Shown in pieces: positions 1-9,206 of a DNA stretch of 64,000 bases. Source of the stretch: Sphingomonadales bacterium UBA2683 (GTDB taxonomy: Bacteria > Pseudomonadota > Alphaproteobacteria > Sphingomonadales > Sphingomonadaceae); assembly GCA_002354635.1 (NCBI GenBank), contig DELZ01000003.1, positions 248,001 through 312,000 on the forward strand, given 5' to 3'. The translations under genes and the position numbers were made by a program. The notes under the pieces are model-generated. The model made no database searches. It was not told the origin of the DNA and saw nothing but the letters and a program-made list of their open reading frames with translations. Within the stretch, counting starts at the first letter, position 1. Every line of letters starts with the position of its first letter.

Positions 1-602
1 ACCGCGGCGTGATACCAGCGCATCTGGCGGCTGTGGACGATGCCCTTGGGCGTACCGGTGGTGCCGCTGGAATAGATGATATTATAGGGGTCCTTGGGAC
101 CGACACCGGGATCGGCCGGCATCGCGCCCTCGGCCGCCATCCAGTCAGCCATCAGCGGCGCTTCGTCTGCGGCGGCGTCCATCATCACATGTTTCAGCGC
201 CGGCAATTGCTCGCCGCTGTCCAGCAGTTCGGCCCGCTTGGCGCTGTCGATAAACAGATGCATCGCACCGCTGTCGCGCATCATATTGGCCAGCTGCTTC
301 GGCGTCGCCGAGGTGGTCAGCGGTGCCGCGCTTCCCCCGGCAACAATCGCGCCGAGATAGGCAAGCGCATAGCGGACGGTGGTGGTCCCGAGAATCGCCA
401 CCGCCTGCCCCTTCTGCAGACCATCCGCCTGCAGCTGCGCCGCGATCCGGTTGACCAGCGCGGCGGTCCCGGCCCAGCTCAGCTTCTCCGCGCCATCATC
501 CAGCGCGATCCGGTCGGGCTGGTTGACCGCATGGGCGTTGATAAGGTCAGCGAGATGGCCAAACGGCCGCTCGAGATAACGGGCGGGATCAAGTTTTGTC
601 AT
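1..602 (-). CDS. AMP-dependent acyl-CoA ligase, N-terminal part (truncated by window edge)
   Basis: N-terminal 200 or so residues of an ANL-superfamily adenylating enzyme that would activate a carboxylic acid to an acyl-AMP and then a CoA thioester. The ATP-binding P-loop YSSGTTGTPKG is visible near the cut end. The ATG at 602 starts MTKLDPARYL, and the rest of the gene lies left of position 1. It sits 39 bp behind the marR gene on the same strand and is probably the third gene of the nitroreductase-marR-ligase operon. MarR regulators beside CoA ligases often respond to the acyl-CoA product (known for hydroxycinnamate pathways), but the substrate here cannot be read from the fragment. Confidence 0.85.
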   Translation of the reverse strand, partial: MTKLDPARYLERPFGHLADLINAHAVNQPDRIALDDGAEKLSWAGTAALVNRIAAQLQADGLQKGQAVAILGTTTVRYALAYLGAIVAGGSAAPLTTSATPKQLANMMRDSGAMHLFIDSAKRAELLDSGEQLPALKHVMMDAAADEAPLMADWMAAEGAMPADPGVGPKDPYNIIYSSGTTGTPKGIVHSRQMRWYHAA

Positions 603-641
603 GAAGATTCTGATTCATTATCTCGCGAGGAAAAGCAACGC

Positions 642-1088
642 TCAATCACGCAACCGGTCCAGCTTTGCGCGGATATCCTGCAGCAGCGGCAATAGCTGCG
701 CGAGGGTTGCCGGGGCCAACACGGCATTGGCTTCCGCCAGCGGCTCCGCCAGTCGCTCAAGGCAAGTTTCGCGCATCCGCCGTCCCGCCGCCGTCACCGA
801 CACCAGCTTGCCGCGACGGTCCTGCGGGTCGGCCTTGATCGTCACCAGCCCGGCTTTCTCCATCCGCGCCAGCGTGCTGGTCATGGTCGGACGGGTGATC
901 TGGAAGGCGCTGGCCAGCTTTGCCGGCGATTGCGACTCCAGTTCCAGCCGTACAAAATGATTGAGCACGGTAAATTGCGCAATGGTCACCCCCTTGGGCA
1001 ACACAGCGGCAAAGGCGGCGCTGGTCAGCTGGCTGATGATACCGATTTCATTGAAAACCTGAAAGGCCAGCGGGTCCTTGCTCGTCAT
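642..1088 (-). CDS. MarR-family transcriptional regulator
   Basis: 148-residue MarR/SlyA-type winged-helix repressor. The recognition region RPTMTSTLARMEKAGLV is followed by the wing DPQDRRGK at about residues 85-95 and a C-terminal dimerisation helix. Its ATG overlaps the stop of the upstream nitroreductase gene (ATGA at 1085-1088), so the two are translationally coupled. A perfect 18-bp palindrome 36 bp upstream of the nitroreductase start is the likely operator, which would make the operon self-repressed. The ligand is unknown; the downstream acyl-CoA ligase suggests an aromatic acid or its CoA ester. Confidence 0.9.
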   Translation of the reverse strand: MTSKDPLAFQVFNEIGIISQLTSAAFAAVLPKGVTIAQFTVLNHFVRLELESQSPAKLASAFQITRPTMTSTLARMEKAGLVTIKADPQDRRGKLVSVTAAGRRMRETCLERLAEPLAEANAVLAPATLAQLLPLLQDIRAKLDRLRD

Positions 1089-2215
1089 CTCAAATGTGTC
1101 TCCAGCGGCCAGCGCGGGCTGGGTCCGATCATCGGTCCATAGCCGATGCGGGCGAGCATTTGCACCCGCTCGCCTTCCTGTGCGCCCAGAAGATTGTGAA
1201 CCGCGGCATATTGCGGTGACACTTCCTCATATTCCTGCAGGGTCTGACTCATCGGGTGCATGGAGAGGCCAAGTTTGGTCGCATGCAAATTGGCGCGGAC
1301 ATATTGGCGACCGGCTTCGATCTGGTCAGCGCGTGTATTTGCCGGTGTTGTAATCCAGAAAAGCGAAGGAATAGAGCCATAGGTTTCCGCCAGCTGCTCC
1401 CGTCCGATTTGCGACGCCCGGCTGCCGGGATCGGCCAGTTGACCACGATTGATTTGTCCGGCCAGCTTGCCTGCCTCGATCATCGGCCCGCCGAGGTCGA
1501 TCCCGTCGGGATTGGCGTCGATCTCGTCATATCCGATCCGCATCAGTTCGACGCTCTCCATATTGGTGTGGTGCGTCAGCATTTCGGTCTCGATCGCCTT
1601 TAGAATCTCCGCACGCATCCGGCCGATGAATTGCGGATCGGTGGACCATGAACCGCCATCGATCGCGACGGTCTCCAACTGGATATCGCTGATTTTTCTG
1701 GACAGGTCATAGACCTCCTTGTTCGACCGGCGCTGGGTGATGGCGGAGAACAGCAAGTCGGTATCAGGCTTTTCGCTTTTGTTGAATGTCATTCGGGCCA
1801 CCGGACGCTTGTCCAGCCGGGGCTGCGCTTCACCATCCGGGAAGAGCTCGGTGTCCACCGCAAAGCCACGCTCCGCTGCCGCGATGCGGGCAATCTCCAG
1901 AAACGTGCCGAAGCCGATTGTAATCTGGCGGTCAAACGGGTCGGTCGCCGGCAGTCTCTTGTCGAGATCGCAGCTGATTTCAGCCTCCTCGTCGCCAACC
2001 AGACGAATGACCCACGGCTGCCGGTTGTGCGGATTGGGAGCAAGAATCGCATGCCGGAAGGCATCCAGCCGGATATCGTCCGTCACGGTGGCCGCATCCG
2101 GATTCCAGGGCTCGTAAGCGGTCTCCGGCACCCGCGTCACCCGCCAGACTCCACCTGCCCCAGCCAACGCCAGGCCACCCAGTCCAGCCCCCAGAACCAT
2201 CCTGCGACTGACCAT
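1085..2215 (-). CDS. Tat-exported nitroreductase-like (Acg-type) flavoprotein
   Basis: 376 residues. The N-terminus MVSRRMVLGAGLGGLALAG carries a twin-arginine-like signal, suggesting export in folded form with its flavin. The body resembles Acg-type nitroreductase-fold proteins, with the HAILAPNPHNRQPW motif at about 53-66. It is the first gene of an operon with marR and an acyl-CoA ligase. Acg-like proteins may sequester FMN or reduce nitro compounds or quinones; the reaction here is unknown. The start ATG at 2215 lies 36 bp below a palindromic operator. Confidence 0.75.
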   Translation of the reverse strand: MVSRRMVLGAGLGGLALAGAGGVWRVTRVPETAYEPWNPDAATVTDDIRLDAFRHAILAPNPHNRQPWVIRLVGDEEAEISCDLDKRLPATDPFDRQITIGFGTFLEIARIAAAERGFAVDTELFPDGEAQPRLDKRPVARMTFNKSEKPDTDLLFSAITQRRSNKEVYDLSRKISDIQLETVAIDGGSWSTDPQFIGRMRAEILKAIETEMLTHHTNMESVELMRIGYDEIDANPDGIDLGGPMIEAGKLAGQINRGQLADPGSRASQIGREQLAETYGSIPSLFWITTPANTRADQIEAGRQYVRANLHATKLGLSMHPMSQTLQEYEEVSPQYAAVHNLLGAQEGERVQMLARIGYGPMIGPSPRWPLETHLR

Positions 2216-2250
2216 CTCCGAATCTCCATTTAATTAGACATCTATCTTTA

Positions 2251-2268
2251 TAGTTTGATATCAAACTA
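2251..2268. promoter_or_regulatory. Perfect 18-bp palindrome, likely MarR operator
   Basis: TAGTTTGATATCAAACTA reads the same on both strands. It contains the TTGATATCAA-type core typical of MarR/SlyA operators and lies 36 bp upstream of the nitroreductase start, in an AT-rich promoter region. Site and context are seen directly; binding by the operon's MarR protein is inferred. Confidence 0.65.
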
Positions 2269-2363
2269 AATGCAAATGAAGCGCCTGTCTTGGCTGTGCC
2301 CACCAAGTGACTGTCATAATAGTGCCGGAGCGCTCTGCAGCTGGATGCAACTTCCGGTAACGA

Positions 2364-3206
2364 CTAGGCGGAACTGCCCTGCGCAAGCTGCGCGCGATAC
2401 CGCCGGCTGCCGGAAACAATCCTGCCGTCGAGCAGCGAAATGTCGAAGTCGCCGGATCGCGTCGGCCGGAGCGCGGCAATCTTGCTGCGGTTCACCAGCC
2501 GCGACCGGTGCACGCGTACAAAACCGCGCGTGATCAGCCGTTCCTGCCAGGACGCCAGCGTGCCGCGCACCAGATATGATTTTGCTGCCGTGTAAAACTC
2601 GACATAATTGCCGGCGGCCTCGACGTGGCTGATCTCGTCCGGAGAGAGGAAGATCGCCTTGCCGCTGTCCTGCAGCCGAATCCGGTCGTCGACGGGCGGC
2701 GATGACGCGAGCCGGTTGCGCTCGGCGATATAGCCGAAGGTCCAGTAGGTCGCGGCGATAGCGGCATAGACCAATACATCCTTGCGCCATTCATAGAGCA
2801 GGGTGAGCGCGACCCCGTCGTCGAAAAAGCCGTAGCGGTCGCCGAACAGCTTGTAGACCGTCTCGCGGGTCAAGAAGATGAAACCGATATGGGCGAGCGA
2901 AAAGGGGATTGTCAGTCCAAAGTGGATCGCGGCAAAGGCGGCGATATTGTCTTTCCGGAGCGGCCATCGCTGCACCGCACGACCGATCAACGGAGCGAGA
3001 GCGACGATGACGATCGCGCTGGTCACCTCCCACAGGATGGGCTGGCTCCAGTGGGTCCCGGCACCCTCCATGATGTCCGAAGTCGCGTTGACGAAGGTCA
3101 ACACCACGGTCGCCACAAGGACCCCCAGCCAGGGCCGCCATTCGGCCCGGGTCCAGCCGCTCGTCCCTTTTCTGCCGCCTTCTGTCACCGCGCCATTCCC
3201 GTTCAT
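2364..3206 (-). CDS. Membrane-anchored LytTR-domain transcriptional regulator
   Basis: 280 residues from the ATG at 3206 (MNGNGAVTEG). An in-frame start at 3284 would add a low-complexity arginine/alanine-rich stretch and is less likely. The first half has about four hydrophobic segments (for example WLGVLVATVVLTFV). The C-terminal ~100 residues form a LytTR DNA-binding domain with VEAAGNYVEFY and RGFVRVHRSRLVNRSKI. There is no receiver domain, so this is a one-component membrane-tethered regulator. It is divergent from the acyltransferase gene with a short shared upstream region, so that gene is a possible target. Confidence 0.85.
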   Translation of the reverse strand: MNGNGAVTEGGRKGTSGWTRAEWRPWLGVLVATVVLTFVNATSDIMEGAGTHWSQPILWEVTSAIVIVALAPLIGRAVQRWPLRKDNIAAFAAIHFGLTIPFSLAHIGFIFLTRETVYKLFGDRYGFFDDGVALTLLYEWRKDVLVYAAIAATYWTFGYIAERNRLASSPPVDDRIRLQDSGKAIFLSPDEISHVEAAGNYVEFYTAAKSYLVRGTLASWQERLITRGFVRVHRSRLVNRSKIAALRPTRSGDFDISLLDGRIVSGSRRYRAQLAQGSSA

Positions 3207-3292
3207 CCCCGCTGCACGCCTCGCGCGGCACGAGTGTAGACCGGCAGCTGCGGCGGCGCAAGAACCCGGGCAACAAGGAGACACTGCCCGCC

Positions 3293-4480
3293 ATGACCGA
3301 ACGCCGCTACGACCTAGACTGGCTCCGCATTATCGCATTTGGGCTGCTGATATTCTATCATTGCGGGATGTTTTACGTCAGCTGGGACTGGCACGTGAAA
3401 TCCCGCTTCGCCAGCGATGCGATCGAGCCGCTGATGATGCTGACAAGTCCTTGGCGCCTGACCCTGTTGTTCCTGATCGCGGGGGCTGCCACCCGTTTCA
3501 TGGCGGACAAGATGAGCATGCGGACATTTTTCACCAACCGCATGCGCCGGCTGTGGCCGCCGCTGCTGCTGGCGATGTTCGTGATCGTGCCGCCGCAATC
3601 CTATTTCGAGATTGTCGAGGCGTTACAGGCGGCGAACGGCCTTGGGCCGGGCCATGCCGGCTGGCTGGACAATTTCTACATCAAATATGTTACCGGCTCG
3701 GGCCACTGGTGCGACGCCGACGGCTGCCTGTTTACACCAACCTATAACCATATGTGGTTTGTCGCCTATCTCATCCTCTACACGCTGGCGCTCGTCTTGA
3801 TCCTGCCGCTGCTGCGCCGTACGCCGGCAGCACAGAGCGCTCTGGTCGCAGGGCCGCTGTTAGTTCTTGTGCCTTGGCTCTATATGAGTGCGCTGCGCCT
3901 GACGCTGTTTCCAATATTCGGAGAAAGCCACGATTTCCGGGACGATTGGTATCTGCACAGCCTCTATTTCAGTACCTTCCTGTTCGGCTTTGCCATCGCC
4001 AAATATCAGCCCTTCTTCGATCGCTGCGTGCAGCTGCGCTGGGCTGCCCTCGCCATTGCCCTGACCTGCTGGGCAGCACTGATCGGCTATTATAATATTT
4101 ATGCCGAAGGCGTTGACCCGCCGGAATGGCTGCGACTGGCGATGCGCAGCGTGCGCGACCTCGACGCCTGGTGCGCGATAATTGCGGCTATCGGTCTCGC
4201 GCACCACCATTTGCGCGGTGCCGACGGCCCGGTGCGCCGGCTGCTCACACAAGCAATTTTCCCTTTCTACCTGATCCATCAGACAATCATCGTCGTTGCC
4301 GGCTACTACCTCGACAAAATGCAAATGCCGCTCGCGGTTGAGGCGCCCCTGCTGCTAGCGGCCACGGTTCTGGGATGCTGGCTCTTTTACGACTGGGGAC
4401 GACGGCTTTCCTTCCTCCGCGTCTGGATCGGGCTACCACCATGGGACGGACCGGTCCCGGTCTCCCGGGATGGCCGGTAA
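3293..4480 (+). CDS. Acyltransferase 3 family membrane protein
   Basis: 395 residues with about ten transmembrane segments. The N-terminal RRYDLDWLRIIAFGLLIFYHC carries the Arg and His characteristic of acyltransferase-3 (OafA/NodX-like) proteins, which O-acylate sugars, glycans or lipids at the inner membrane. The ATG at 3293 closely follows a purine-rich AAGGAGA. It is divergent from the membrane LytTR regulator. The substrate cannot be deduced; the nearest neighbours include no polysaccharide genes. Confidence 0.85.
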   Translation: MTERRYDLDWLRIIAFGLLIFYHCGMFYVSWDWHVKSRFASDAIEPLMMLTSPWRLTLLFLIAGAATRFMADKMSMRTFFTNRMRRLWPPLLLAMFVIVPPQSYFEIVEALQAANGLGPGHAGWLDNFYIKYVTGSGHWCDADGCLFTPTYNHMWFVAYLILYTLALVLILPLLRRTPAAQSALVAGPLLVLVPWLYMSALRLTLFPIFGESHDFRDDWYLHSLYFSTFLFGFAIAKYQPFFDRCVQLRWAALAIALTCWAALIGYYNIYAEGVDPPEWLRLAMRSVRDLDAWCAIIAAIGLAHHHLRGADGPVRRLLTQAIFPFYLIHQTIIVVAGYYLDKMQMPLAVEAPLLLAATVLGCWLFYDWGRRLSFLRVWIGLPPWDGPVPVSRDGR

Positions 4481-4718
4481 GCCCTGATCGCGATAGGGTC
4501 AGGCAGCCAGGGTGACTGCTCGACCCTACCAACGGCATGAGATGGAAGATGTAGAGCGCGAGCGACTGGTTTCGTTCGAAACTGTCACTATATTGTTACA
4601 CAGCTTGGCTATCGTGATGGAATTAGGAATTTTTGTTGACATTCCGGTCGAATATTGGTCTCACTCGGGCTTGAAGTGCTCATTAAGATTTTAGTGCATA
4701 GATTCGGAGAATACGAAA

Positions 4719-4967
4719 ATGAAATTTGGTAAATTGGCAGCCTGCATTGCTGCGACTTCCTTGATAGCTTCGCCAGCATTGGCTCAGTCACAGCAGACTG
4801 CTGCAAAGCCAGTTGCTTCGCAGGTAAAGCGTGTAGCAGCTCAAAGCGAAGCCTCTTCGAAGCTTGAAGGCGAAAACGGCGTCCTGATCGGACTGTTGGC
4901 ATCTGTTGCCGTAATCGGCGGCTTTTTTCTGATCGCAGAAGTAAGCGACAGCCCTTCGAGCCCATGA
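4719..4967 (+). CDS. Small secreted or membrane-anchored hypothetical protein
   Basis: 82 residues. A clear signal peptide ends near ALAQS at about residue 23. A Lys/Gln/Ala-rich mature stretch follows, then a second hydrophobic segment (GVLIGLLASVAVIGGFFLIA, about 55-74) and a short acidic/proline tail. No recognised family. It is a stand-alone gene: a 238-bp spacer precedes it and a strong intrinsic terminator begins 25 bp after its stop. The second hydrophobic helix suggests the mature protein stays membrane-associated. Confidence 0.65.
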   Translation: MKFGKLAACIAATSLIASPALAQSQQTAAKPVASQVKRVAAQSEASSKLEGENGVLIGLLASVAVIGGFFLIAEVSDSPSSP

Positions 4968-4991
4968 GCTTTTGAAAATCAATGAATAAAA

Positions 4992-5017
4992 ACGGGGCTA
5001 TAGGCCTCGTTTTTTTT
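4992..5017 (+). terminator. Intrinsic terminator of the small secreted-protein gene
   Basis: A 7-bp stem ACGGGGC/GCCTCGT with one G-T pair and loop TATAG is followed directly by an eight-T run, 25 bp after the stop at 4967. Confidence 0.85.
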
Positions 5018-5234
5018 GCCTGCAGAAAGCAAGCCGGTCATCTCCGACGCGGCCTTCTCGAATAACCAGCCGATCGTTTGAATTTCACCCCCGCCGTGCA
5101 TGCAAGCATCATCGGTCGGCGAGTCAATTCTTCTGCCATAACCTCTGTTAGCAGCTGGATGCCCACAGCCTGGATCGGCTCCCCTTGGCCTCACGGTGGC
5201 CCGCTGGCAGCATTTCCGACACCTGCAGCAGGCT

Positions 5235-5741
5235 CTAGCCTGCCACCAGCACCACATAGATGCTCTCGACCCAGCCGCTTTCGCAGGGGCCGTCATAATT
5301 GCGCTTGGCACGCACCGGGGAGGAGACCCCGCAGTCGCCTGGACCGCGCGCTGCCATTGCGCCGTCCGGGCTGCTGGCCGGCTTGTCATAAACTATGCCA
5401 AACCATTGCTGGTCGATGCTGCGGGTGCAGATATAGACACGCTGGCCAGGCGCGAGGCTGTCCTTTTTGTCCGCCGCATCGAACGGGGCGTTCAGCACCG
5501 GCAGTGCACCGCTGACATGGCTGCCGACCTCGCCGACCGACTGACAGGCGTCGAAACGGGGACCGCCTTCGCCGATCCGCACCGGCTTGGCCGAAGGGCC
5601 GCTCTCTACCCGCTCGGCGCGACCGGTCGGATTGTCGAGATCGGTGCTGCTTTCGGGCAGGTCATCGCTGACCTGGGTGGATTCGGAGCAGGCGGTGGTT
5701 GCCAGACACAAAAGCGAGGCGGCGAGCAGGGTTCTGATCAT
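5235..5741 (-). CDS. Putative lipoprotein, SH3-like hypothetical
   Basis: 168 residues from the ATG at 5741. The N-terminus MIRTLLAASLLCLATTAC is a lipoprotein signal with the lipid-accepting Cys at residue 18. The rest is a Ser/Asp-rich linker and a C-terminal region containing GQRVYICTRSIDQQWFGIVYD and ESGWVESIYV, which looks like a bacterial SH3-type beta domain. Function unknown; possibly a periplasmic or envelope-binding protein. The gene stands alone. A half-copy of the dispersed GAGCCTGTCGAA repeat lies just upstream at 5802-5830. Confidence 0.7.
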   Translation of the reverse strand: MIRTLLAASLLCLATTACSESTQVSDDLPESSTDLDNPTGRAERVESGPSAKPVRIGEGGPRFDACQSVGEVGSHVSGALPVLNAPFDAADKKDSLAPGQRVYICTRSIDQQWFGIVYDKPASSPDGAMAARGPGDCGVSSPVRAKRNYDGPCESGWVESIYVVLVAG

Positions 5742-5801
5742 GACAGGTGGTTTAGCGCAAAAGCGGGGTCTATGGGAAGCTGTGAATATATTGTGCCCGA
5801 A

Positions 5802-5830
5802 CACCGTTCGTGCAGAGCCTGTCGAAACAC
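5802..5830. repeat. Half-copy of dispersed sphingomonad palindrome
   Basis: ACCGTTCGTGCAGAGCCTGT then CGAAACAC matches the left arm of the full inverted repeat at 37553-37618 with one change in the arm. It is intergenic, between the lipoprotein and thioesterase genes. No right arm was found nearby. Confidence 0.7.
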
Positions 5831-5889
5831 ATAGATGGTCTCAAACATCCTTGGACAAGCGCGCGAAATATGGATCGCTTCGCAATCCG

Positions 5890-6291
5890 TCACAGCACAA
5901 TCTGGGTCTGCGTCACCACCGCCACCAGAGTGCCGTCCTCCAGCGTGATCCTGGTCTGCCAGACCGATTGCCGCCGGCCGGTCTTGAACGGCGTGGCTTC
6001 GCCATAGACGATGCTGCCTTCGGGTGCCGCATTCAGGAAATTGGTCTTGCTTTCCGATGTGGTCGTGCCGTTCGACCCTTCGGGCAGATTGGCAAAGCCG
6101 CCGAACGCCCCCAGCACATCGGCAAAGGTCATCACCGCACCGCCGTGGATACTGGGACTGCCGCGTCCGTTTCCGGCGGTGCAGATCTCCGGCCGAACGA
6201 GCATTTCCCCGCACACCTTGTCCTTGTCCATGGCGGTGATGATGATACCCATCGTCTTGGCAAAGGGGACCATATCGGCAGCATTGGTCAT
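5890..6291 (-). CDS. PaaI-type hotdog thioesterase
   Basis: 133 residues from the ATG at 6291, preceded by AAGGACG. The hotdog signature HGGAVMTFADVLGAFGGFA lies near residues 50-68, and the strand pattern NFLNAAPEG...VYGEATPFKTGRRQSVWQTRI is typical of the PaaI/YbgC superfamily, which hydrolyses acyl-CoA thioesters. Monocistronic, divergent from gyrB across 275 bp. Substrate unknown. A second PaaI-like enzyme is at 29845-30252. Confidence 0.85.
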   Translation of the reverse strand: MTNAADMVPFAKTMGIIITAMDKDKVCGEMLVRPEICTAGNGRGSPSIHGGAVMTFADVLGAFGGFANLPEGSNGTTTSESKTNFLNAAPEGSIVYGEATPFKTGRRQSVWQTRITLEDGTLVAVVTQTQIVL

Positions 6292-6566
6292 AATTTGGCG
6301 TCCTTTTGTTTGATTCTCGTCTGAAAACGTGAATTTGCGGACTGTTTTGCACAAAGCGGCACGGCCGCAAAGGGCTTATATGTGGTGGCGAAACGGAGCG
6401 GGATTGACCGGAACTTGCCCCCTATCGAATTTGATAAGGACGCCGGATCGACAGAAATTCACGCGCGCCCCCAAATATGTATAACCTCTTGTTTTTAAAC
6501 GTTTTTAATATCACCAAATCCGACATTTTGCTTGGGTTTGAGGGCACCAGCGGCTATGGTCCCGAC

Positions 6567-9083
6567 ATGAGCGATAGCAACGAAAACAAAATGCCGGAAG
6601 ATGCTTCCAATTCTTCCAATCAGAACGAATATGGCGCAGATTCGATCAAGGTTCTCAAGGGTTTGGACGCCGTTCGCAAGCGGCCTGGCATGTATATCGG
6701 CGACACCGATGACGGCAGCGGCCTGCATCATATGGTGTTCGAGGTGTCGGACAACGCGATCGACGAGGCGCTCGCTGGCCATTGCGACCTGATCCTGATC
6801 ACGCTCAATCCCGACGGCAGCGTTTCGGTCGAGGACAATGGCCGCGGCATCCCGACCGGCATGCACACCGAGGAAGGCGTGTCGGCAGCCGAGGTCATCA
6901 TGACCCAGCTGCATGCCGGCGGCAAGTTCGAGAACACCTCGGACGACAATGCCTACAAGGTATCCGGCGGTCTTCACGGAGTTGGTGTATCGGTGGTCAA
7001 CGCCCTGTCCGAATGGCTGGAGCTGGACATCTGGCGCGATGGCAAGGCGCATAATATGCGCTTCGAATTTGGCGATGCGGTAAGGCCGCTGAAGATCGTC
7101 GGTGATGCCCCGCCAGCGGACAACAAGGCCGGGTTCAAAAAGGGTACGAAGGTCACGTTCTTCCCTTCGCCCGCGACGTTCAAGATAACCGAGTTCGACT
7201 TCGAGAAACTCGAACACCGCTACCGCGAACTCGCTTTCCTCAACAGCGGTGTCCACATCATCCTGCGCGACGCCCGGCATGAAGATGCGAAGGAAATCGA
7301 CCTGTTCTACGAAGGCGGAATTGCCGCATTCGTCCAGTATCTCGATCGCAACAAGACACCGCTAGTGCCCGAACCGATCGCCATTCATGGCGACCGCGAC
7401 GATGTCATCATCGACGTCGCGCTCGAGTGGAACGACAGCTATTATGAAAATGTCCTCTGCTTCACCAACAACATCCCGCAGCGCGATGGCGGCACCCATC
7501 TCGCCGCCTTCCGCTCGGCGCTAACCCGGACGCTGAACAATTATGCCGAAAGCTCCGGCGCGCTGAAGAAGGAAAAGGTCAAGCTGACCGGCGACGACAT
7601 GCGCGAAGGCCTGAGCGCGATTGTCTCGGTCAAGTTGCCCGATCCGAAATTCAGTTCACAAACCAAGGACAAGCTGGTCTCCTCCGAAGTACGCCAGCCG
7701 CTGGAAAGCCTGATGGCCGACAAGCTCGCCGAATGGCTGGAAGAAAACCCGCAAAATGCGGCGATGGTGATCCAGAAGGTGATCGACGCGGCCGCCGCCC
7801 GAGAAGCGGCGAAAAAGGCGCGCGAACTCACGCGCCGCAAGGGCGCGATGGACATCGCTTCGCTGCCCGGCAAGCTCGCCGATTGCCGCGAAAAGGACGC
7901 GAGCAAATGCGAACTGTTTCTGGTCGAAGGCGATTCCGCTGGCGGCTCGGCCAAACAGGGCCGCGACAGCATGTATCAGGCGATCCTGCCGCTGAAAGGC
8001 AAGATCCTCAATGTCGAACGTGCACGCTTTGACCGGATGCTGTCCTCCAAGGAGGTTGGTACGCTGATTCAGGCCATGGGCACCGGCATTGGCCGCGAGG
8101 ATTTCAATCTCGAAAAATTGCGCTATCACAAGATCGTCATCATGACCGATGCTGACGTCGACGGCGCCCATATCCGCACCTTGTTGCTGACCTTCTTTTA
8201 CCGGCAGATGCCGGAGATCATCCTCGGCGGCCATCTCTATATTGCCCAGCCACCGCTCTACAAGGTCGGCAAGGGCAAGAGCGAGGTCTATCTCAAGGAC
8301 GACAATGCGCTCGATCAATATCTGGTCGAGGCCGGTCTGAGTGGCATGATCTTGCAAACTGGCGAAGGTGCGCGCAGCGGAGACGATCTGCGCGGCCTGA
8401 TCGAACATGCCCGGCGGATGCGCAGCCTGATGGCCTATGTACCGCGGCGCTATGACAGCACGATTGTCGAGGGTATGGCCCTGACTGGCGCGCTCAACCC
8501 GGATCATGGCCGGGCGGAACGGCAGGCTGCAGTTGACGCGACCGCCGAGTGGATGGACAAGGTCGACGAGGAGGGCCGCTGGTCTGGCCAGGTATCCGAA
8601 GAAGGCGGCTATCTGTTCCAGCGATTCTGGCGCGGCGTGACCGATCATCATATCATTGACGCCAAATTCCTGGAAAGTGCGGAGGCCCGGAAGCTTCACC
8701 GCCTCGCCTCGGAAGAAACCGCTACCTATGGCAGCGGCAGCCGGTTGGTAAAATCGGCCGCCAGCGATGCGGAAGATGCCGATGATGCAGGCATTGGCTC
8801 TGACGGCACGTTGATCACCCGGCCGTCGGAATTGCTCGACACGGTGCTGGCGGCAGGCCGCAAGGGTCTGGCGATTTCGCGCTACAAGGGTTTGGGTGAA
8901 ATGAATGCCGAACAGCTGTGGGAAACGACGCTCGATCCGGAAGTGCGCTCGCTGTTGCAGGTGACTGTCGAACAGGCGGATGTAACCGACGATATCTTCA
9001 CCAAGCTGATGGGCGAAGTGGTTGAACCGCGGCGCGAATTCATTGTCGACAATGCACTGAACGTGGCAAATCTCGACGTTTGA
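6567..9083 (+). CDS. gyrB: DNA gyrase subunit B
   Basis: ATPase subunit of gyrase (type IIA topoisomerase), which with GyrA introduces negative supercoils. 838 residues from the ATG at 6567 (MSDSNENKM); an in-frame ATG at 6477 would add 30 atypical residues. GHKL motifs are EVSDNAIDEALAG, DNGRGIPTGMH and GGLHGVGVSVVNALS. The TOPRIM domain has LVEGDSAGGSAKQGRD and TDADVDGAHIRTLLL. The GyrB C-terminal region ends MGEVVEPRREFIVDNALNV. Length is normal for alphaproteobacteria. It is unlinked to dnaA, dnaN and recF in this window, as is common in the group. Confidence 0.98.
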   Translation: MSDSNENKMPEDASNSSNQNEYGADSIKVLKGLDAVRKRPGMYIGDTDDGSGLHHMVFEVSDNAIDEALAGHCDLILITLNPDGSVSVEDNGRGIPTGMHTEEGVSAAEVIMTQLHAGGKFENTSDDNAYKVSGGLHGVGVSVVNALSEWLELDIWRDGKAHNMRFEFGDAVRPLKIVGDAPPADNKAGFKKGTKVTFFPSPATFKITEFDFEKLEHRYRELAFLNSGVHIILRDARHEDAKEIDLFYEGGIAAFVQYLDRNKTPLVPEPIAIHGDRDDVIIDVALEWNDSYYENVLCFTNNIPQRDGGTHLAAFRSALTRTLNNYAESSGALKKEKVKLTGDDMREGLSAIVSVKLPDPKFSSQTKDKLVSSEVRQPLESLMADKLAEWLEENPQNAAMVIQKVIDAAAAREAAKKARELTRRKGAMDIASLPGKLADCREKDASKCELFLVEGDSAGGSAKQGRDSMYQAILPLKGKILNVERARFDRMLSSKEVGTLIQAMGTGIGREDFNLEKLRYHKIVIMTDADVDGAHIRTLLLTFFYRQMPEIILGGHLYIAQPPLYKVGKGKSEVYLKDDNALDQYLVEAGLSGMILQTGEGARSGDDLRGLIEHARRMRSLMAYVPRRYDSTIVEGMALTGALNPDHGRAERQAAVDATAEWMDKVDEEGRWSGQVSEEGGYLFQRFWRGVTDHHIIDAKFLESAEARKLHRLASEETATYGSGSRLVKSAASDAEDADDAGIGSDGTLITRPSELLDTVLAAGRKGLAISRYKGLGEMNAEQLWETTLDPEVRSLLQVTVEQADVTDDIFTKLMGEVVEPRREFIVDNALNVANLDV

Positions 9084-9206
9084 TCTTCGGTGACCCCTTG
9101 CAGGTGGGCTGGCCTTTCAGCCGTATCCCATAACGTCTTCGCCGCCATTAGGTCTGCCTTGCAATGGTAACGGGACAGACATGAAGCATCGCCGCGGACT
9201 GAAGCA

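Noticed and set aside
4620..4665. TTGACA-like -35 at 4636 before the small secreted-protein gene
   Set aside because: No acceptable -10 at the right spacing; not called as a promoter.
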